Shown piece after piece: positions 31,691 to 43,181 of a stretch of 64,000 nucleotides of DNA. The stretch is from Pictodentalium vernedei (lineage: Eukaryota; Mollusca; Scaphopoda; Dentaliida; Dentaliidae): positions 394,966,674 through 395,030,673 of the forward strand of contig CM062289.1 in NCBI GenBank assembly GCA_031216915.1. Reading direction: 5' to 3'. Both the position numbers and the translations under genes were made by a program. How positions within the stretch are numbered: position 1 is the stretch's first letter; each line of letters opens with the position of its first letter. The notes below the pieces were generated by a model that was not told the origin of the DNA, did no database searches, and worked only from the letters and a program-made list of their open reading frames with translations.

Positions 31691-32160
31691 ACCTCAATAA
31701 GGCCCGCTCAGCCCCTGACATATTACTAGTGTGTGAATTAGCCAAAGTACGAACCGACCAGGGTTCGGATCATCCAAGGTTCGATTCAGCCTGATACCTG
31801 ACGAACTGTGTTGGCGCCTAAGTGCGAGGAGCTATTCAACGTTCTCATTTAATTTATTCCGATTCATTCTGTGTCATTTCTGTTGTTTGGAAGAGCAACA
31901 TATTCCAGTTCTGAATCCTGAAGTCAACGCCCATGATCGTTTGTTTTCAAATGGTGGCACGTGTTTGTGTTTAGATTGAATCTTGACGTTCGGACATTTG
32001 TCAAACAACACGCATCATTTCAAGACAACAATCGAAAAGATGTTATCTATACTGGCACGGCTTGTTTCGAGAAGTGTAAGTCTAATTTGAGTCTTTTCGC
32101 CGTATGGAATAATTTTATTCACGAGATTTCCGAATCCTACATTCCTTTCACCCATTTCAG
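31691..32160. other. Intergenic, nothing recognised
   Basis: No gene or element ends seen. An 89-residue frame at 31961-32230 matches nothing and runs into the composite element. Confidence 0.5.
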
Positions 32161-32375
32161 GGAATTCCAGTCACTTCGTCCCCAAGTCATTTCGGCCCGA
32201 GTCATTTCGGCCTCAGTCATTTTGGTCTGAAGTCAATTCGGGCCCAAATATACCAAGTCATTTCGGCCCCAATAAATATTTTTAAATATATTTTTAATTT
32301 TTAACATTTTTTTATTTGTTTTTCAACATTTATTCTTCAAATAAATATTGAGGTATACATATTATGATATATGGT

Positions 32376-32635
32376 ATTCCTTCATACCCAGATTTTCTTT
32401 CATGATGAATGAATGGATGAAAAGTTTAACCGCGCCAAAGGCGCAGAGGGACAATTTGCAATTTGAAACCCCTTGCGACCTGAATAATGTTATTTGCTTA
32501 TGAATCCCCGAGAGTCGGAAACGAGGGTCAGTAATATTTGGTTTGAGTGTGCGCATTGGCAGTGGGGTACTGGGGTCAGACCCCCAAGGACCTCGAACTG
32601 TAAGGTGACTAGGAATTGTGCATAACTACAAGAAT
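32376..32635 (+). repeat. 260-bp direct repeat, left copy
   Basis: Shares ATTCCTT, CATGATGAATGAATG, ATTTGCTTATGAATCC and AAGGTGACTAGGAA in order with 34975-35204, same orientation. Confidence 0.75.
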
Positions 32636-32670
32636 TCTGCTCTGTGTTTTACTTAGAAACGTGGGCATAT

Positions 32671-34060
32671 TTATAATAATAATAATAATAATAATACTAT
32701 ACACATTTATATAGCACCAAAATTATAGTTCAGTAGATATAGAACCATATTCTAAGGCACTGTACATGTTACTGAGCTTGTGCAAATATACAAATGGAAT
32801 ATATACAGTATCTTGCAGTCCAGAACATCACTTATAGGCTTTTTGAAACAGGTATGTTTTGAGATCTTTCTTAAAAGGTTGACATTTGACAGTTTTTTAA
32901 GGTGTTCTGGTAAATTATTCCACAAGTGAGGGCCAGCAAATGAGAATGACCTATCTCCAAATGACTTACACCTATGTTTTGGAACATGTAGCAGCATTTT
33001 ACCATCGGACCTCAGGTTGTATTGACACACATTTTTTTATTAGGGAGTTCTTCTAAGTAGGCTGGTGACATGTTGTTTTGTGTCTTAAAAACTAATAAAG
33101 TTTTGAAAATTATTCTGTACTTGACTTTCAGCCAGTGCATATCCCTCGGAACAGGAGTGATGTGTTGAGATCGTGATACCCTACATACCACTCGGCTGAC
33201 GCATTTAGTACCATCTGCAAGTGAGAGTACTGATCATATTATGGAAGGTTGAACAGTAAGGCATTACAATAATCCAAATGTGAAGTTACAAAGGCACGAA
33301 ATAGGGTTTTTGTTGAGTCTTTGGTGAGGAACTGTCTTATCTGTTTAACTTTGCAGAGACCTCTGAAAACCTTATTGCACATATTTGTAACATGTCATTG
33401 TCTGTCCATAGACATGGTAGAGTCGAAGAAGGCACAAAATTACGTACACTGTTACTTGCACTGATGGCAGAATCTCCTACCTTCACTGAATTGATGTCAA
33501 TTTTCGTGAGTTGTTGTCGTGAACCAATTATTAGGAATTCAGTCTTATCATTTATCATTAATTTGTTTGAAACCATCCATGTGCGAATGTCCAAAATACA
33601 GAATTCAATAGTTTCTAGAGCTTTAGTTTGATCCTTGATTGATGGTCGAAAAGAGAAATAGACCTGTGTGTCATCAGCGTAACCATCCATGGACGTCAGG
33701 CAGGTGAGATTCAGTGATGGTGAAAATTTTTGAAATATAGAATAGAAACAGAACAGGACCAAGGCAACTGCCCTGTGGGACTCCACATTCAAGTCTTTTG
33801 ACAGATTACCGTTTATCGATACACACTGCTGTCTATTCTTGAGGTATGACGATAGGCTAGCCAGCTAGCAGCAACACCATTAAGTCCAAAATCAGAATTC
33901 ATTGTCTCTAGCAGACAAACCGTGTCAGAAGCAACACTAAGGTCTAAAAGAACAAGCAATGTTACCCTTCCAGACTCCATATTAAGGAGGATGTCATTTT
34001 GAACCTTGAGTAATGCCGTTTCAGTCGAGTGAATTCACTGAAATTTTCTGAATCCAGACA
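32671..34060 (-). pseudogene. Decayed LINE reverse transcriptase (L2/CR1-like)
   Basis: Minus-strand motifs in order: RKFHSTETALLKVQNDIL near 34040; a damaged VLLDLS..SDT; GPVLF near 33755 (frame-shifted); the catalytic YADDTQVYFSFRP near 33680; WMVSNKLMINDKTEFLIIG; then, after decay, YNLRSDGKMLLHVPK and FGDRSFSFAGPHLWNNLPEH at 32880-33015. The element ends in a (ATT)n tail at 32671-32696 just past TGCTATATAAATG on the gene strand. Several stops and frameshifts; the endonuclease domain is absent (5' truncated). Confidence 0.92.
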
Positions 34061-34413
34061 TGTTGGCCAGTAATGGAGCATGTATATCACTATGTAACAT
34101 TAGTATGGTACTATAAGTATCGAAATCGCAGTTTGGGGATTGTTTTAGAAACAGAAGAAAAAGAAACCCAAACAGTCGCTGGTTTGGAGCAGCCCCAGCA
34201 TATTATCCATAACTTATAAGTTAACGGTTGTAAAGAAGGAAAAAATCCACCAATATGTGTTTTTGAAAGCTGGGAGTCATCCAGTTTGTAGAGCTGAAAT
34301 GGTTAAGGGATTTCCTTGATTGATTAATTATGTGGATTAACCTTGGTTAACCGATTAATCACTTGTCCAAATAGATATCTGAATAACTGCCATACCGTTG
34401 ATGATTTACAGCA

Positions 34414-34663
34414 TGAACCCTTTACCCAACGTAACAAACGAAACTGACTAGGCCAATATACAAAAATCTCCTTTCAAATTTATTATGTTTTCAGTTTTTG
34501 TCTCTAAAACATAGCTAATGGCCCCTCATTGGAACGAGCTCGTTGAGCTTGTTCCAATGAGTGGTCATAAACTATGTTTTTGAGACAAAAATTGAAAATT
34601 TTTAGTAATTCATGAAGTTATTTTGCAGGTATCTTCTGCTACCTGCAATGGGTAAAGGGTTAA
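34414..34663. mobile_element. Palindromic TTAA element
   Basis: The left target is mutated (TGAA) before CCCTTTACCCAACG; the right reads ATGGGTAAAGGG + TTAA. The arms carry GTCTCTAAAACATAG, the centre AACGAGCTCGTTGAGC. It lies between the LINE and the right direct repeat. Confidence 0.82.
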
Positions 34664-34974
34664 GAATGACTATTTCCAGCTACTGATACAATATGATGAT
34701 CATGCAAGTAAACAAGTACGTCAGCAAGTAACTTGCATGCTTTACTCTGTCTCATATAATTGATGTGAGTCAGTGTGACAATGTTTGCCTGTTTTGGAGC
34801 AAGTTTGTTCCTTTGTTAACCCATATAATACAGTAGTTCAAAAGTAACGGTTAATCGATCAGTTACTTTTTGGATCAAATCAAGATGTTGATCATTGATA
34901 ACCGATTAATCGGTTACCATTTCAGCTCCAACAGTTTAGTAATTAATTTGATGGCTTGATGTTGCTGTTCAAGC

Positions 34975-35204
34975 ATTCCTTTATTATTCATGATGAATGA
35001 ATGAAAAGTTTCAGCACACCGAAGGCACAGAGGGACGATGTGGGATTTGAAATCCCTTACAACCCTAATAACTTTATTTGCTTATGAATCCACGAAAGTC
35101 GGAAGCAAAGGCCAATAATCTTATTTTGTTTGAGTTTGTGCACTTGTAGTAGAGTACGGGCTCAAACTGGAAGGTGACTAGGAACTGTGCATAACAACAA
35201 GAAT
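34975..35204 (+). repeat. Direct repeat, right copy
   Basis: Diverged match of 32376-32635 in the same orientation, about 2.6 kb downstream. Confidence 0.75.
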
Positions 35205-35639
35205 GAATGAGTTGACTGCATATATTTTGCGTGCTCTATACATTGTACATCACAACCTTCATTTTGATGTATTATTTGTGTAAATTTAATTTGAATTTAG
35301 GTGGAAATTTCAAAGTAAACAAATTTCTCTTACTTATATAGCACCTTAAATGTATGTAAAGTTGAACTCATTGATAATGTTTAATGCCATGTTAAACTTT
35401 TCTGTACACTGTGTAAATATAAATGACTGAACATTAATTAATAAAGGTAATACCCATTATTTCTAAACATAAACTATGTGTTGTTCTTTATACATCTCTA
35501 CCCTTGAAATAGGGTCAAAATTACCAAGGGGCCAAAATGACTAGGGACGACATGACTTTGAGGCCGAAGTGACCAGAAACCAAAATGGCTTGGGGCTGAA
35601 GTGACTGGATTCCATTTTGGGGGGTGGGGTCAGGACTCT

Positions 35640-36118
35640 GGGCAACCAAATCCAAAGACAACTTGGACCAAGACAACTGATCACTTTTGAAGACAACTTT
35701 GACCACTTTTGAAGACAACTCGGATCAACTTTGAAGACAGCAAAGACCAACTTTGAAGACAACTCGGACCACTTTTGAAGACATCTCTTACCAACTTTGA
35801 AGACAACTCGGGCCACTTTTGAAGACATCTCTTAGCAACTTTGAAGACAACTCGGACCACTTTTGAAGACATCTCTTACCAACTTTGAAGACAACTCGGA
35901 CCACTTTTGAAGACATCTCTTACCAACTTTGAAGACAACTCGGACCACTTTTGAAGACATATCTTACCGACTTTGAAGACAACTCGGACCACTTTTGAAG
36001 ACATCTCTTACCAACTTAGAAGACTACTCGGACCACTTTTGAAGACATCTCTTACCAACTTTGAATTTGAAGACAAAAAAGCAACTCTGACCACTTTGGA
36101 AGACAAATTTGACAACAA
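35640..36118 (+). repeat. Minisatellite, 22-bp unit in 44-bp pairs
   Basis: Alternating units ACTTTTGAAGACATCTCTTACC and ACTTTGAAGACAACTCGGACC form a 44-bp higher-order repeat, most regular at 35750-36040. The array stops at a hAT-like insertion and resumes at 37306. Frames on the minus strand (SSKVVRVVFK repeats) are products of the repeat. Confidence 0.92.
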
Positions 36119-37305
36119 CAGGGCTCAAAATACCTTTTTTTCTATGCGTAGCAAAATGCTACACATTTCCGAAAAATGAATAGCATTTTGTTTAAATTGC
36201 ATAGCAGTTCTTGTATACTGGAGTTTAGTACTCAAACGATTAGTCGACTAGTCGTTGTCGACTCTGGGCAAACCAGTAGTCGACTCTCAATTGTGCAGTC
36301 GACTGGTCTGAGGAGTTCAAGCTTTTAGGTAAATAGTATCCCTTCTGTGCCACTGTCAGACAGTTTGATCAGCAAATATTGGGCAATCAATGTATACATC
36401 TATTGCCATCTATTAGTAGTGACAGTAGTTTGTTTTAACTGGTACTAGTAGAGTGCTGAATTATTTTGGGCTATCAGGATATGTTATTAATTTGCCTTGT
36501 TGCAATTTATGGGAGAGGCACTCTCCATAAATCGCAACAAGGCAAATTAAATAAGACTATATAATTTCACTCTTAGCATAATTAGAAGCACATTAACAGA
36601 ATAATGTTCCAGTAAGTTGCTGTATATGAATGCCCAAGTGAAGCCAAATTTGGACCTTCAGCACTCTACCGGAACACCAACACTGTTATAAGGAGACAAG
36701 TTATCACCAATGACTAGTCGAAGTCGACTTGAATTTTGGGTATTGACTAGTCGACTTTGGAATTCACTAGCCGTTTGAGCACTACTGGGGTTATGCCATG
36801 CTGTTTTGTATTGAACTCTTCTGAGTAGATAGAATAATGTCCATCCATTTCTGTGCTTTTTCAAATGAGCTGCAACACATGAAGCACTAGCTATGTTTTT
36901 ATAACTAAACTGCCTTTAACCACTTCATGGACTTAGGTATTTCCAAATGCATAACATCTCTTAATTTGATGGGCATAAAGTTATTTTGACTGGGTATTTT
37001 AAGCAAAATGCAGAAACAATGCAGGATGAATTTAAACCAATAAAAATTCACGTTACATATGAAGTTGCTGATGCGAGACGGAGAGTTAATCTTATATCAG
37101 GAGTAAAGCATCAGTGAACTAGCTTGCAAAGTTTGTTGCAAATTTTTATTTTTACATTTTGCAATACAAGATATTCAACTGCAGCCTATTAGGCTGCAGT
37201 TGAATATATTGTATCGCAAAATGCTATACATAATTGAAAATTGTGTAGCTTTTAGCATGTTTTGCATAGCAAATAGCGATGCGGAAATACTTATTTTGAG
37301 CCCTG
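36119..37305. mobile_element. hAT-like element, CAGGGCTCAAAATA family, in the minisatellite
   Basis: The ends CAGGGCTCAAAATA and TTATTTTGAGCCCTG are inverted. A perfect 8-bp duplication GACAACAA flanks it (36111-36118 and 37306-37313), made from minisatellite sequence. It is enlarged by a nested hAT-like element at 36226-36784. A hairpin with AGCCTATTAGGCT at about 37160-37215 is shared with the 59774 member. Confidence 0.95.
36226..36784. mobile_element. hAT-like element, TAGTGCTCAAACG family, nested
   Basis: The ends TAGTACTCAAACGATTAG and CTAGCCGTTTGAGCACTA are inverted. The flanks CTGGAGTT (36218-36225) and CTGGGGTT (36785-36792) agree at 7 of 8. An inner hairpin sits at GGGAGAGGCACTCTCC. 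An inverted-orientation relative with a perfect duplication is at 53632-54199. Confidence 0.93.
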
Positions 37306-37385
37306 GACAACAAAACAGGCAACTCATCTGACCACTTTTGAAGACAATTCGGACCTACTTGGAAGACAACTCTAACAACATTTTT
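37306..37385 (+). repeat. Minisatellite, right remnant
   Basis: Diverged units with GACCACTTTTGAAGACAATTC and TTGGAAGACAACTC continue the 35640 array past the insertion. Confidence 0.85.
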
Positions 37386-37493
37386 TGGACACAAGGTCTC
37401 AAGCGTAAACACTTTTGGGTTCAACAGGAAAAGAACATCATGTATGGAGTGCTAAAAATGCGCAAATAAAACTTGTTAGTTTATTAGCTTACC

Positions 37494-39667
37494 CGACTGA
37501 AAGTCAGGGTGAGCTATTGTGATCACTCACCGTCCGTCGTCTGTGAACATGGTGTTTGCGTCTTCTCTTCCAAAACCGCTGAACCAATTAATAAGTGAAA
37601 TTTGAGAGGATTGTTTGTTATGACATCGTATTTTGATTTTGTTCAAATCAAGTTGCCATGCCCCTCCCTCGGTAGGTCCCCACCCAAAAAGTGTGCCTAA
37701 ATCTTAAAAAATCTTCTTCTCATGAAACAGCAGTAGGAGAGACTTGGTATTTGGTGTGAAGCTTCCTTTTGAGGTGTAGACTCAGATATGTTCAAGAGAA
37801 GTTCCTGGAGCTATATTTGGCGTCGTTATAGGAGGGTCAAAAATTTTTTGCCCTGTCCAAAATTTCTATTTTCCAAACCGAGAGGCTGATTTGAACCAAA
37901 TTTGATATGCTGGCTTATTGGATCATAAATACTTAATTTATGCCAAAAAACTTATCTCATCGACCCATGGGAACCGCAGCAGCTAAAAATAGAAAAAAAT
38001 TAGAACGTCAGTATCTTCAAAACTACACGGCACTTAGAATTCTTATTTGGTGTGAAGCTTGTTATGACTAACAGAATGGAATGGTCCAAAAATAATTGCT
38101 ATCAGTTTTATCATAGGGTACTTTTTGGGGGGACTTTGAAATAATGCTGAGTCAGCATTTTTTAACACTGTGGGTAAGGGGGAAAACATTTAAGACTCTT
38201 CTCCCAAACCACTCCTCGGAAAGCTTTCAAATTTCACATATAACATCTTTGGAAGATTGTTTCACATGTTTATTGAAATCAAATCCGTGGGTCCATATTT
38301 GGGCTCTCTATTGGAGCCCAGATGTTTAAATTAGTGCAGTATGAGAAATATTCTTTAAAAATCTTCTTCTTCAGATCTACCAATCAGAATCTTTTGATAT
38401 TTGGTATGCAGCATCCTTAGGGGGTGAGATTCAAGTTTGTTCAAGCCAAGCCCCTGGTTTCATATTTGGGCTCACTGTGGGAGCCCGAATTATAACTTAG
38501 TTCAATATGAGGATTATTCTTCAAAAATCTTCTTCACATCCACCAGTCAGAATCTTTTGGTATTTGGTATACAGTATCCATAGGGAGGTGAGATATAAGT
38601 TTGTTAAAGCTAAGTCCCTGGGTTCATATTTGGGCTTAATGTGGGAGCTCGAATTTTACCAAAATTTCTATTTTCTGAACTGAGAGACCGTTTTGAATCA
38701 AATTTAATATGAGGGCTTATTGGGTCATAAGCACCTAATTTGTGCAAAAAAAAATTTTCACGTCGCCCCATGGGAACAGCAGGAGCTAAATACAGAAAAA
38801 ATTTAAAATGCCCATATCTCCAAAACTACACTGCACTGAGAATTTTTATTTTGTGTGAAGCTTCCTTAGGAACAGCAGAAAGGAATGGTCCAAAAAAAAT
38901 TTGTTGCCATCGGTTTTATCACAGGATACTTTTCCAGGACTTTTGAAAAACTGCTGAGTCATCATTTTTTAACACTTGTGAGTAATGTGAAAAACATTAA
39001 AGAATCTTCTTCCCCCATACCACTGGTCCAAAGGCTTTCATATTTCACATATAACATCTTTGGAAGATTCATTCACATGTTTGTTGATATCAAATCCCTG
39101 GGTCCATATTTGGGCTCTCTATGGGAGCCCAAATGTTTAGATTAGAGCAATATGAGGAATATTCTTTAAAAATCTTCTTCTTCCGACCCACCAATCAGAA
39201 TCTTTTGATATTTGTTATGCAGCATCCTTAGGGGGGTGAGATTCAAGTTTGTTCAAGCCAAGCCCCTGGATTCATATTTGGGCTCCCTATGGGAGCCCGA
39301 ATTATAACTTAGTTCAACATAAGGAATATTCTTTAAAATAAAAATATTTTTCTTCAGATCCAGTAGTCAGAATCTTTTGATATTTGGTATATAGCATCCT
39401 TAGGGAGGTGAGATTCAAGTTTGTTCAAGCCAAATCCCTGGGTTCATATTTGGGCTCCCTGCGGGAGCCTGAATTATAACCTGGTTCAATATGAGGAATA
39501 TTCTTTAAAAAGTTTTTTTTTTCAGATCCACCGGTCAGAATCTTTTGATATTTGGTGTAAGCTTTTCTTAGGATGGGCAGATGCAACTTGTTCAAATCAA
39601 TTCCCTGGCTTGATATTTAGTCTACCATGTCAGGTGAGCACCCTCAGGCCCTCTGGAGCCTCTTGTT
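37494..39667 (+). mobile_element. ~2.2-kb element with hairpin start and inner tandem repeats
   Basis: It starts TTAGCTTACCCGACTGAAAG with a hairpin (CTGAAAGTCAG) and ends CAGGTGAGCACCC...GGAGCCTCTTG. Inside, a phrase around AATCTTTTGATATTTGG, CATCCTTAGGGGGTGAG and CATATTTGGGCTC recurs about five or six times at roughly 180-500-bp spacing. From memory, similar TTAGCTCACC...CTCTTG repeats abound in bivalve genomes. No protein; the class is uncertain. A left-end fragment is at 61021. Confidence 0.75.
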
Positions 39668-39899
39668 TATGTATTCTTGGTATTTTATACACTAATGATT
39701 CTTTAAAGTACAGTGGGTTTGTTATAAAAAATACTATCACAGTAGTCATGGTTACTGGTAGTTCAGTAATCTGAACGTAGCTAACTCACTATGGTCAGAT
39801 TCCATCCATTCATTTTCTCAGCAATCATTTGGTCTAAGACTGACGGGAACTTTGGCCATGAAAATAAATGTTTATTTCTTGATAGTGCTTGGCGATATA

Positions 39900-40147
39900 C
39901 AGTACAGTCGCCGTGGACTGGTCATAATCCATGCGTGTGCAGTGATGTCCACGCATGCGTTTACCAGGTAATAAAAATCAGCATTAACAAAATTTTAATT
40001 AATGAAGCCCCGGTTGTACCCGGTGCTTCATTAATTACCTGTTTGATGATTATTCCTATAATTAGTGTCATCAATCTGATTTTATTGCATGATCCGTGAA
40101 ATTATTGCCCACTAGTGGAATGTGACCAGTCCATGGCGGGCGTACTG
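39900..40147. mobile_element. Tc1/mariner-like MITE, CAGTACAGTCGCC family
   Basis: TA + CAGTACAGTCGCCGTGGACT at the left; CCATGGCGGGCGTACTG + TA at the right. The centre is palindromic (ACCTG...TTAATTAATGAAGC / GCTTCATTAATTA). TA duplication with CAGT ends fits Tc1/mariner. Confidence 0.82.
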
Positions 40148-40397
40148 TAAGCCAAATAATAATCGTGGTTTTGGGGAAAGAAGACCTTTATTAATGATAT
40201 GATCACGATATTGTTATCTTGTGAAGGTTGTGTGTATTTTGGTAAATAGTGTTAATACAGTTATGTACTTAATGCAATAGATCCTGCCTTATTAATCAGA
40301 AATATACTGAGCACATATAATTTGCATCTCAATATAATAATAACTTTCATTTAAAATGTGTGTTGTGAACTTGTGCCCATGCATGGTCTACAGATAT
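40148..40397. other. Short spacer, nothing recognised
   Basis: AT-rich sequence between two members of the CAGTAC TA-type family. Confidence 0.5.
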
Positions 40398-40399
40398 TA

Positions 40400-40594
40400 C
40401 AGTACGGTCGTCGTGGACTGGTCACTTTCCACGGACGCAATAATATTCAGGGCTCAAAATAAGCAGTGTCGCGTCGCTTTTTGCTATGCAAAACTTGCAA
40501 AAAGCTACACAATGTTCAATTACGTATAGCATTTTGCAATAAAATTACATCACTGGCCATGCGTGATTATGACCAGTTCACAGAGACTGTACTG
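40400..40594. mobile_element. Tc1/mariner-like MITE with hAT fragment inside
   Basis: TA + CAGTACGGTCGTCGTGGACT at the left and GACTGTACTG + TA at the right. At 40448 the hAT TIR CAGGGCTCAAAATAAGC begins and runs about 100 bases (to TAGCATTTTGCAATA) before the mariner-like arm resumes. The hAT part has no right end. Confidence 0.75.
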
Positions 40595-41389
40595 TATATA
40601 GGCACGGATGTATCAAAATGTTATGTTCATTTTTCAACTTTATAACTCCTTGATGTGTTTTTCCATTGTTTACTGGAATGCAGGGAACATTGGAGAGACA
40701 CATCAAGGGAGGTAACTGAAGTGAACAATGAATTTTACAAACTGAAAACGTCTCTGTGACAACTATGCGACATACATGTTACGTAACAATCATCTGCCAT
40801 TGAAAAAAAGATTTTTAGTTTATTAGTCCATTTTATTCTGTAATTGTGTTATTTTGCCTCCGTCCATCCATCTGTCCTTCTGTCCTCCGTCCATCTGTCC
40901 ATACAAATGTTTTGCATTGTAATTTCAAAGGCATTGGTTGGATTTAGATCTCATTTGGTATGCTGATCGGGAAACCGCCCAGCAATATTTCTTAATTGCC
41001 TGTCTCTTACCTACTGTCATCAATAGAGCAATTACTTATTCACATTACGACAGTGTCTTAGACTGAATCAGATTTTGTTTATTGTGTATTGTGAGGTGAA
41101 CAGTGTGACTGTTGTCTTTGTGTTCAAAAATCACCATCACTGTTTACATTTGGAATCATATGAAGAAAAAAATACTCTGGAATGTGCATTGACAAATACT
41201 GGTGCCATTTGTCTCTTTGCAAGAGTGCAGTCGAAAAGTTCCCATCGACTCTGAACGAGCAAATTGCTCATAATTTGAATGGACCGAATCTGTTGTAGCC
41301 ACTATGTTCAGATCACTGAACTATGGTCATGAGTGCTAGAAGTTGAGCATTCCTGCTACATGTGATGTGGACTTGACTAAATGACAAGT
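40595..41389. other. Intergenic, no gene recognised
   Basis: A short CCRTCCATCTGTCC repetition near 40860-40900. No protein recognised on either strand. Confidence 0.5.
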
Positions 41390-41760
41390 TCTTCTAATGA
41401 CTACTGGCTACCCAATATTCTCTTAAATACAAATACTATGAAGGAAATTCCACGAGTCAGTTGAGCAATCCTTTGAGAATGCAATAGTTATTAATGGGTC
41501 CTTTGAGTTCTATTGAAATATCTAGTATGAGACAGCATCCTGCTACTTTCACATGCGTTTTCTGCAATGTTTATATACCCAATTCACGATGCCTGATTTG
41601 CATTTTTGCAGGGTGTTTTGGGTGGTCACCTGTTGCACCTGTCATTTGGTGGATAAAATGGCAATCATCCGAGGCTTTGTTTGATTAATAGATTGCCTTG
41701 GCCATCAACAAACCCAAAATATATACTTTTATTTACTTATCTACATATCATATTTCGACT
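41390..41760 (+). repeat. Local dispersed duplication, copy 1
   Basis: Shares CTACCCAATATTCTC, GTTATTAATGGGTCCTTTGA, ATGAGACAGCATCCTGCT, a CAGGGT junction and TTTGATTAATA in order with 44310-44790. Purpose unknown; it does not have recognisable ends. Confidence 0.7.
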
Positions 41761-41813
41761 AGATCTCAACAACCCCCCGACTAAGGAAAATACTTGAAAT
41801 TGTTCCACAACAT

Positions 41814-42065
41814 CAAGCCTGGAAATAAGCCATCGGTCATTTGCAGAATGAGGTCCCGGAGGGTGAATTTGATGATGCTATCCCATACTGTGTTCCAATT
41901 TATCCCCCATGTACCTCTTTCTGTTTAGGCTTGAGGACTTGATTCAGATTGAGGTTCACAGAGGGTAAATTTAGTGATGCTACCCTGCTATGCAGGGTAG
42001 CATCACCAAATTCACCCTCTGGGGACCTCGTTCTGCAGATGACAGTCTGCTTATTTCCAGGCTTG
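41814..42065. mobile_element. hAT-like MITE, CARGCCTG family
   Basis: The ends CAAGCCTGGAAATAAGC and GCTTATTTCCAGGCTTG are perfect inverts. The flanks CACAACAT (41806-41813) and CACAGCAT (42066-42073) agree at 7 of 8. The centre is a palindrome on GCTACCCTGC / GCAGGGTAGC. Confidence 0.88.
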
Positions 42066-42605
42066 CACAGCATGCACGATCAAGTAGAATTCTCCAGTCT
42101 CCAGCAACTTTGAAGAAGTTATGAATTACACATACATATATACGTACATGTTGCATCCATAAATAATCACAAAAAAGAAATTCTTCATTTCGGCACCTGC
42201 CCCAAACAGATGGTCTTCTCACAACAAATCATCCCCACATTTTCACTTCTCTTTTGCCTCGATCTCATCCTCATTGCAAGGAAACCCTGTTATTCTAGCT
42301 TGGGATGGTGGACAATCGATCCTTCCCTCCCAGACAGTAGTGCTCCTCATTTACCACACCTTCATTCTTGGCAATGGAGATAGTCAACTGCCACATTTTC
42401 ATTCCCTTTAAGCTATAAGCCTGAAGCTATAATTCCGGAAGAGGACGTGTGTCTATGTGCAGTGTGCAACACGAATTTGCAGCTGTATAAAAATTCCTGG
42501 AACCTTTTTATGGTGAAAAGAGTCCTGAGACACTCTCTGTACATTATATTACTAAATAGTTTGCCTCCTTCTTCAGTAACTTCTTGCTACCATACACAGT
42601 AATAT
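42066..42605. other. Intergenic, nothing recognised
   Basis: About 540 bases between two CARGCCTG-family elements. No gene recognised. Confidence 0.5.
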
Positions 42606-42923
42606 CAAGCCTGGAAATAAGCCATCTGTCATTTGCCGAATGAGGTCCCGGAGGGTGAATTTGATGATGCTATCCCATACAGTGTTCCAATTTATCCCCC
42701 ATGTACCTCTTTCTGTTTAGGCTTGAGGACTTGATTCAGATTGAGGTTCACAGAGGGTACATTTAGTGATGCTACCCTGCATATAGGCTTGAGGACTTGA
42801 TTCAGATTGAGGTTCACAGAGGGTACATTTAGTGATGCTACCCTGCTATGCAGGGTAGCATCACCAAATTCACCCTCTGGGGACCTCGTTCTGCAGATGA
42901 CAGTCTGCTTATTTCCAGGCTTG
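42606..42923. mobile_element. hAT-like MITE, CARGCCTG family, with internal duplication
   Basis: Same ends as 41814. A ~65-bp stretch (GGCTTGAGGACTTGATTCAG to GCTACCCTGC) is tandemly doubled at 42719-42845. No clean target duplication adjoins both ends, although CATACAC occurs near each. Confidence 0.82.
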
Positions 42924-43181
42924 CATACACTACAGGAAACCATCCATCATCAGCCCTGGTAATTCACCATCAGCAGTCAGCAACGCCGAGAAAACGAAAA
43001 ATATCCACAGCAAAAACACTGCCGATGATGGCTTCTTCAGAAAGCCTTGTGGTGGCAGAAATTGCACAACTTCCAGGTTACACAATGAATCAAACCGTGT
43101 GGGTTGCACTATGCTGTATTGCTAATATTACAATTTACAGAACAAGTTTAACCACAGCACTACCACTAGAAGCTATGTGTT
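42924..43181. other. No gene recognised
   Basis: A 136-residue plus-strand frame begins inside the preceding MITE and runs through here. Its start in a transposon and its end in a palindrome argue against a gene. Confidence 0.55.

Larger units (their letters stand above)
32161..35614. mobile_element. ~3.5-kb composite with inverted ends
   Basis: The left end GGAATTCCAGTCACTTC and the right end GAAGTGACTGGATTCCA are inverted. Both run inward into degenerate repeats of AGTCATTTCGGCCCC (complement at the right, 35515-35600). Inside lie direct repeats (32376-32635 and 34975-35204), a LINE remnant and a TTAA palindrome. No transposase seen; class unknown. Confidence 0.6.

Noticed and set aside
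35541-35872. Minus-strand repetitive proteins (SSKVVRVVFK...)
   Set aside because: They are translations of the 22-bp minisatellite, not a gene.
35640-36118. CRISPR-like direct repeat array
   Set aside because: Units abut without unique spacers, and the DNA is eukaryotic. It is a minisatellite.
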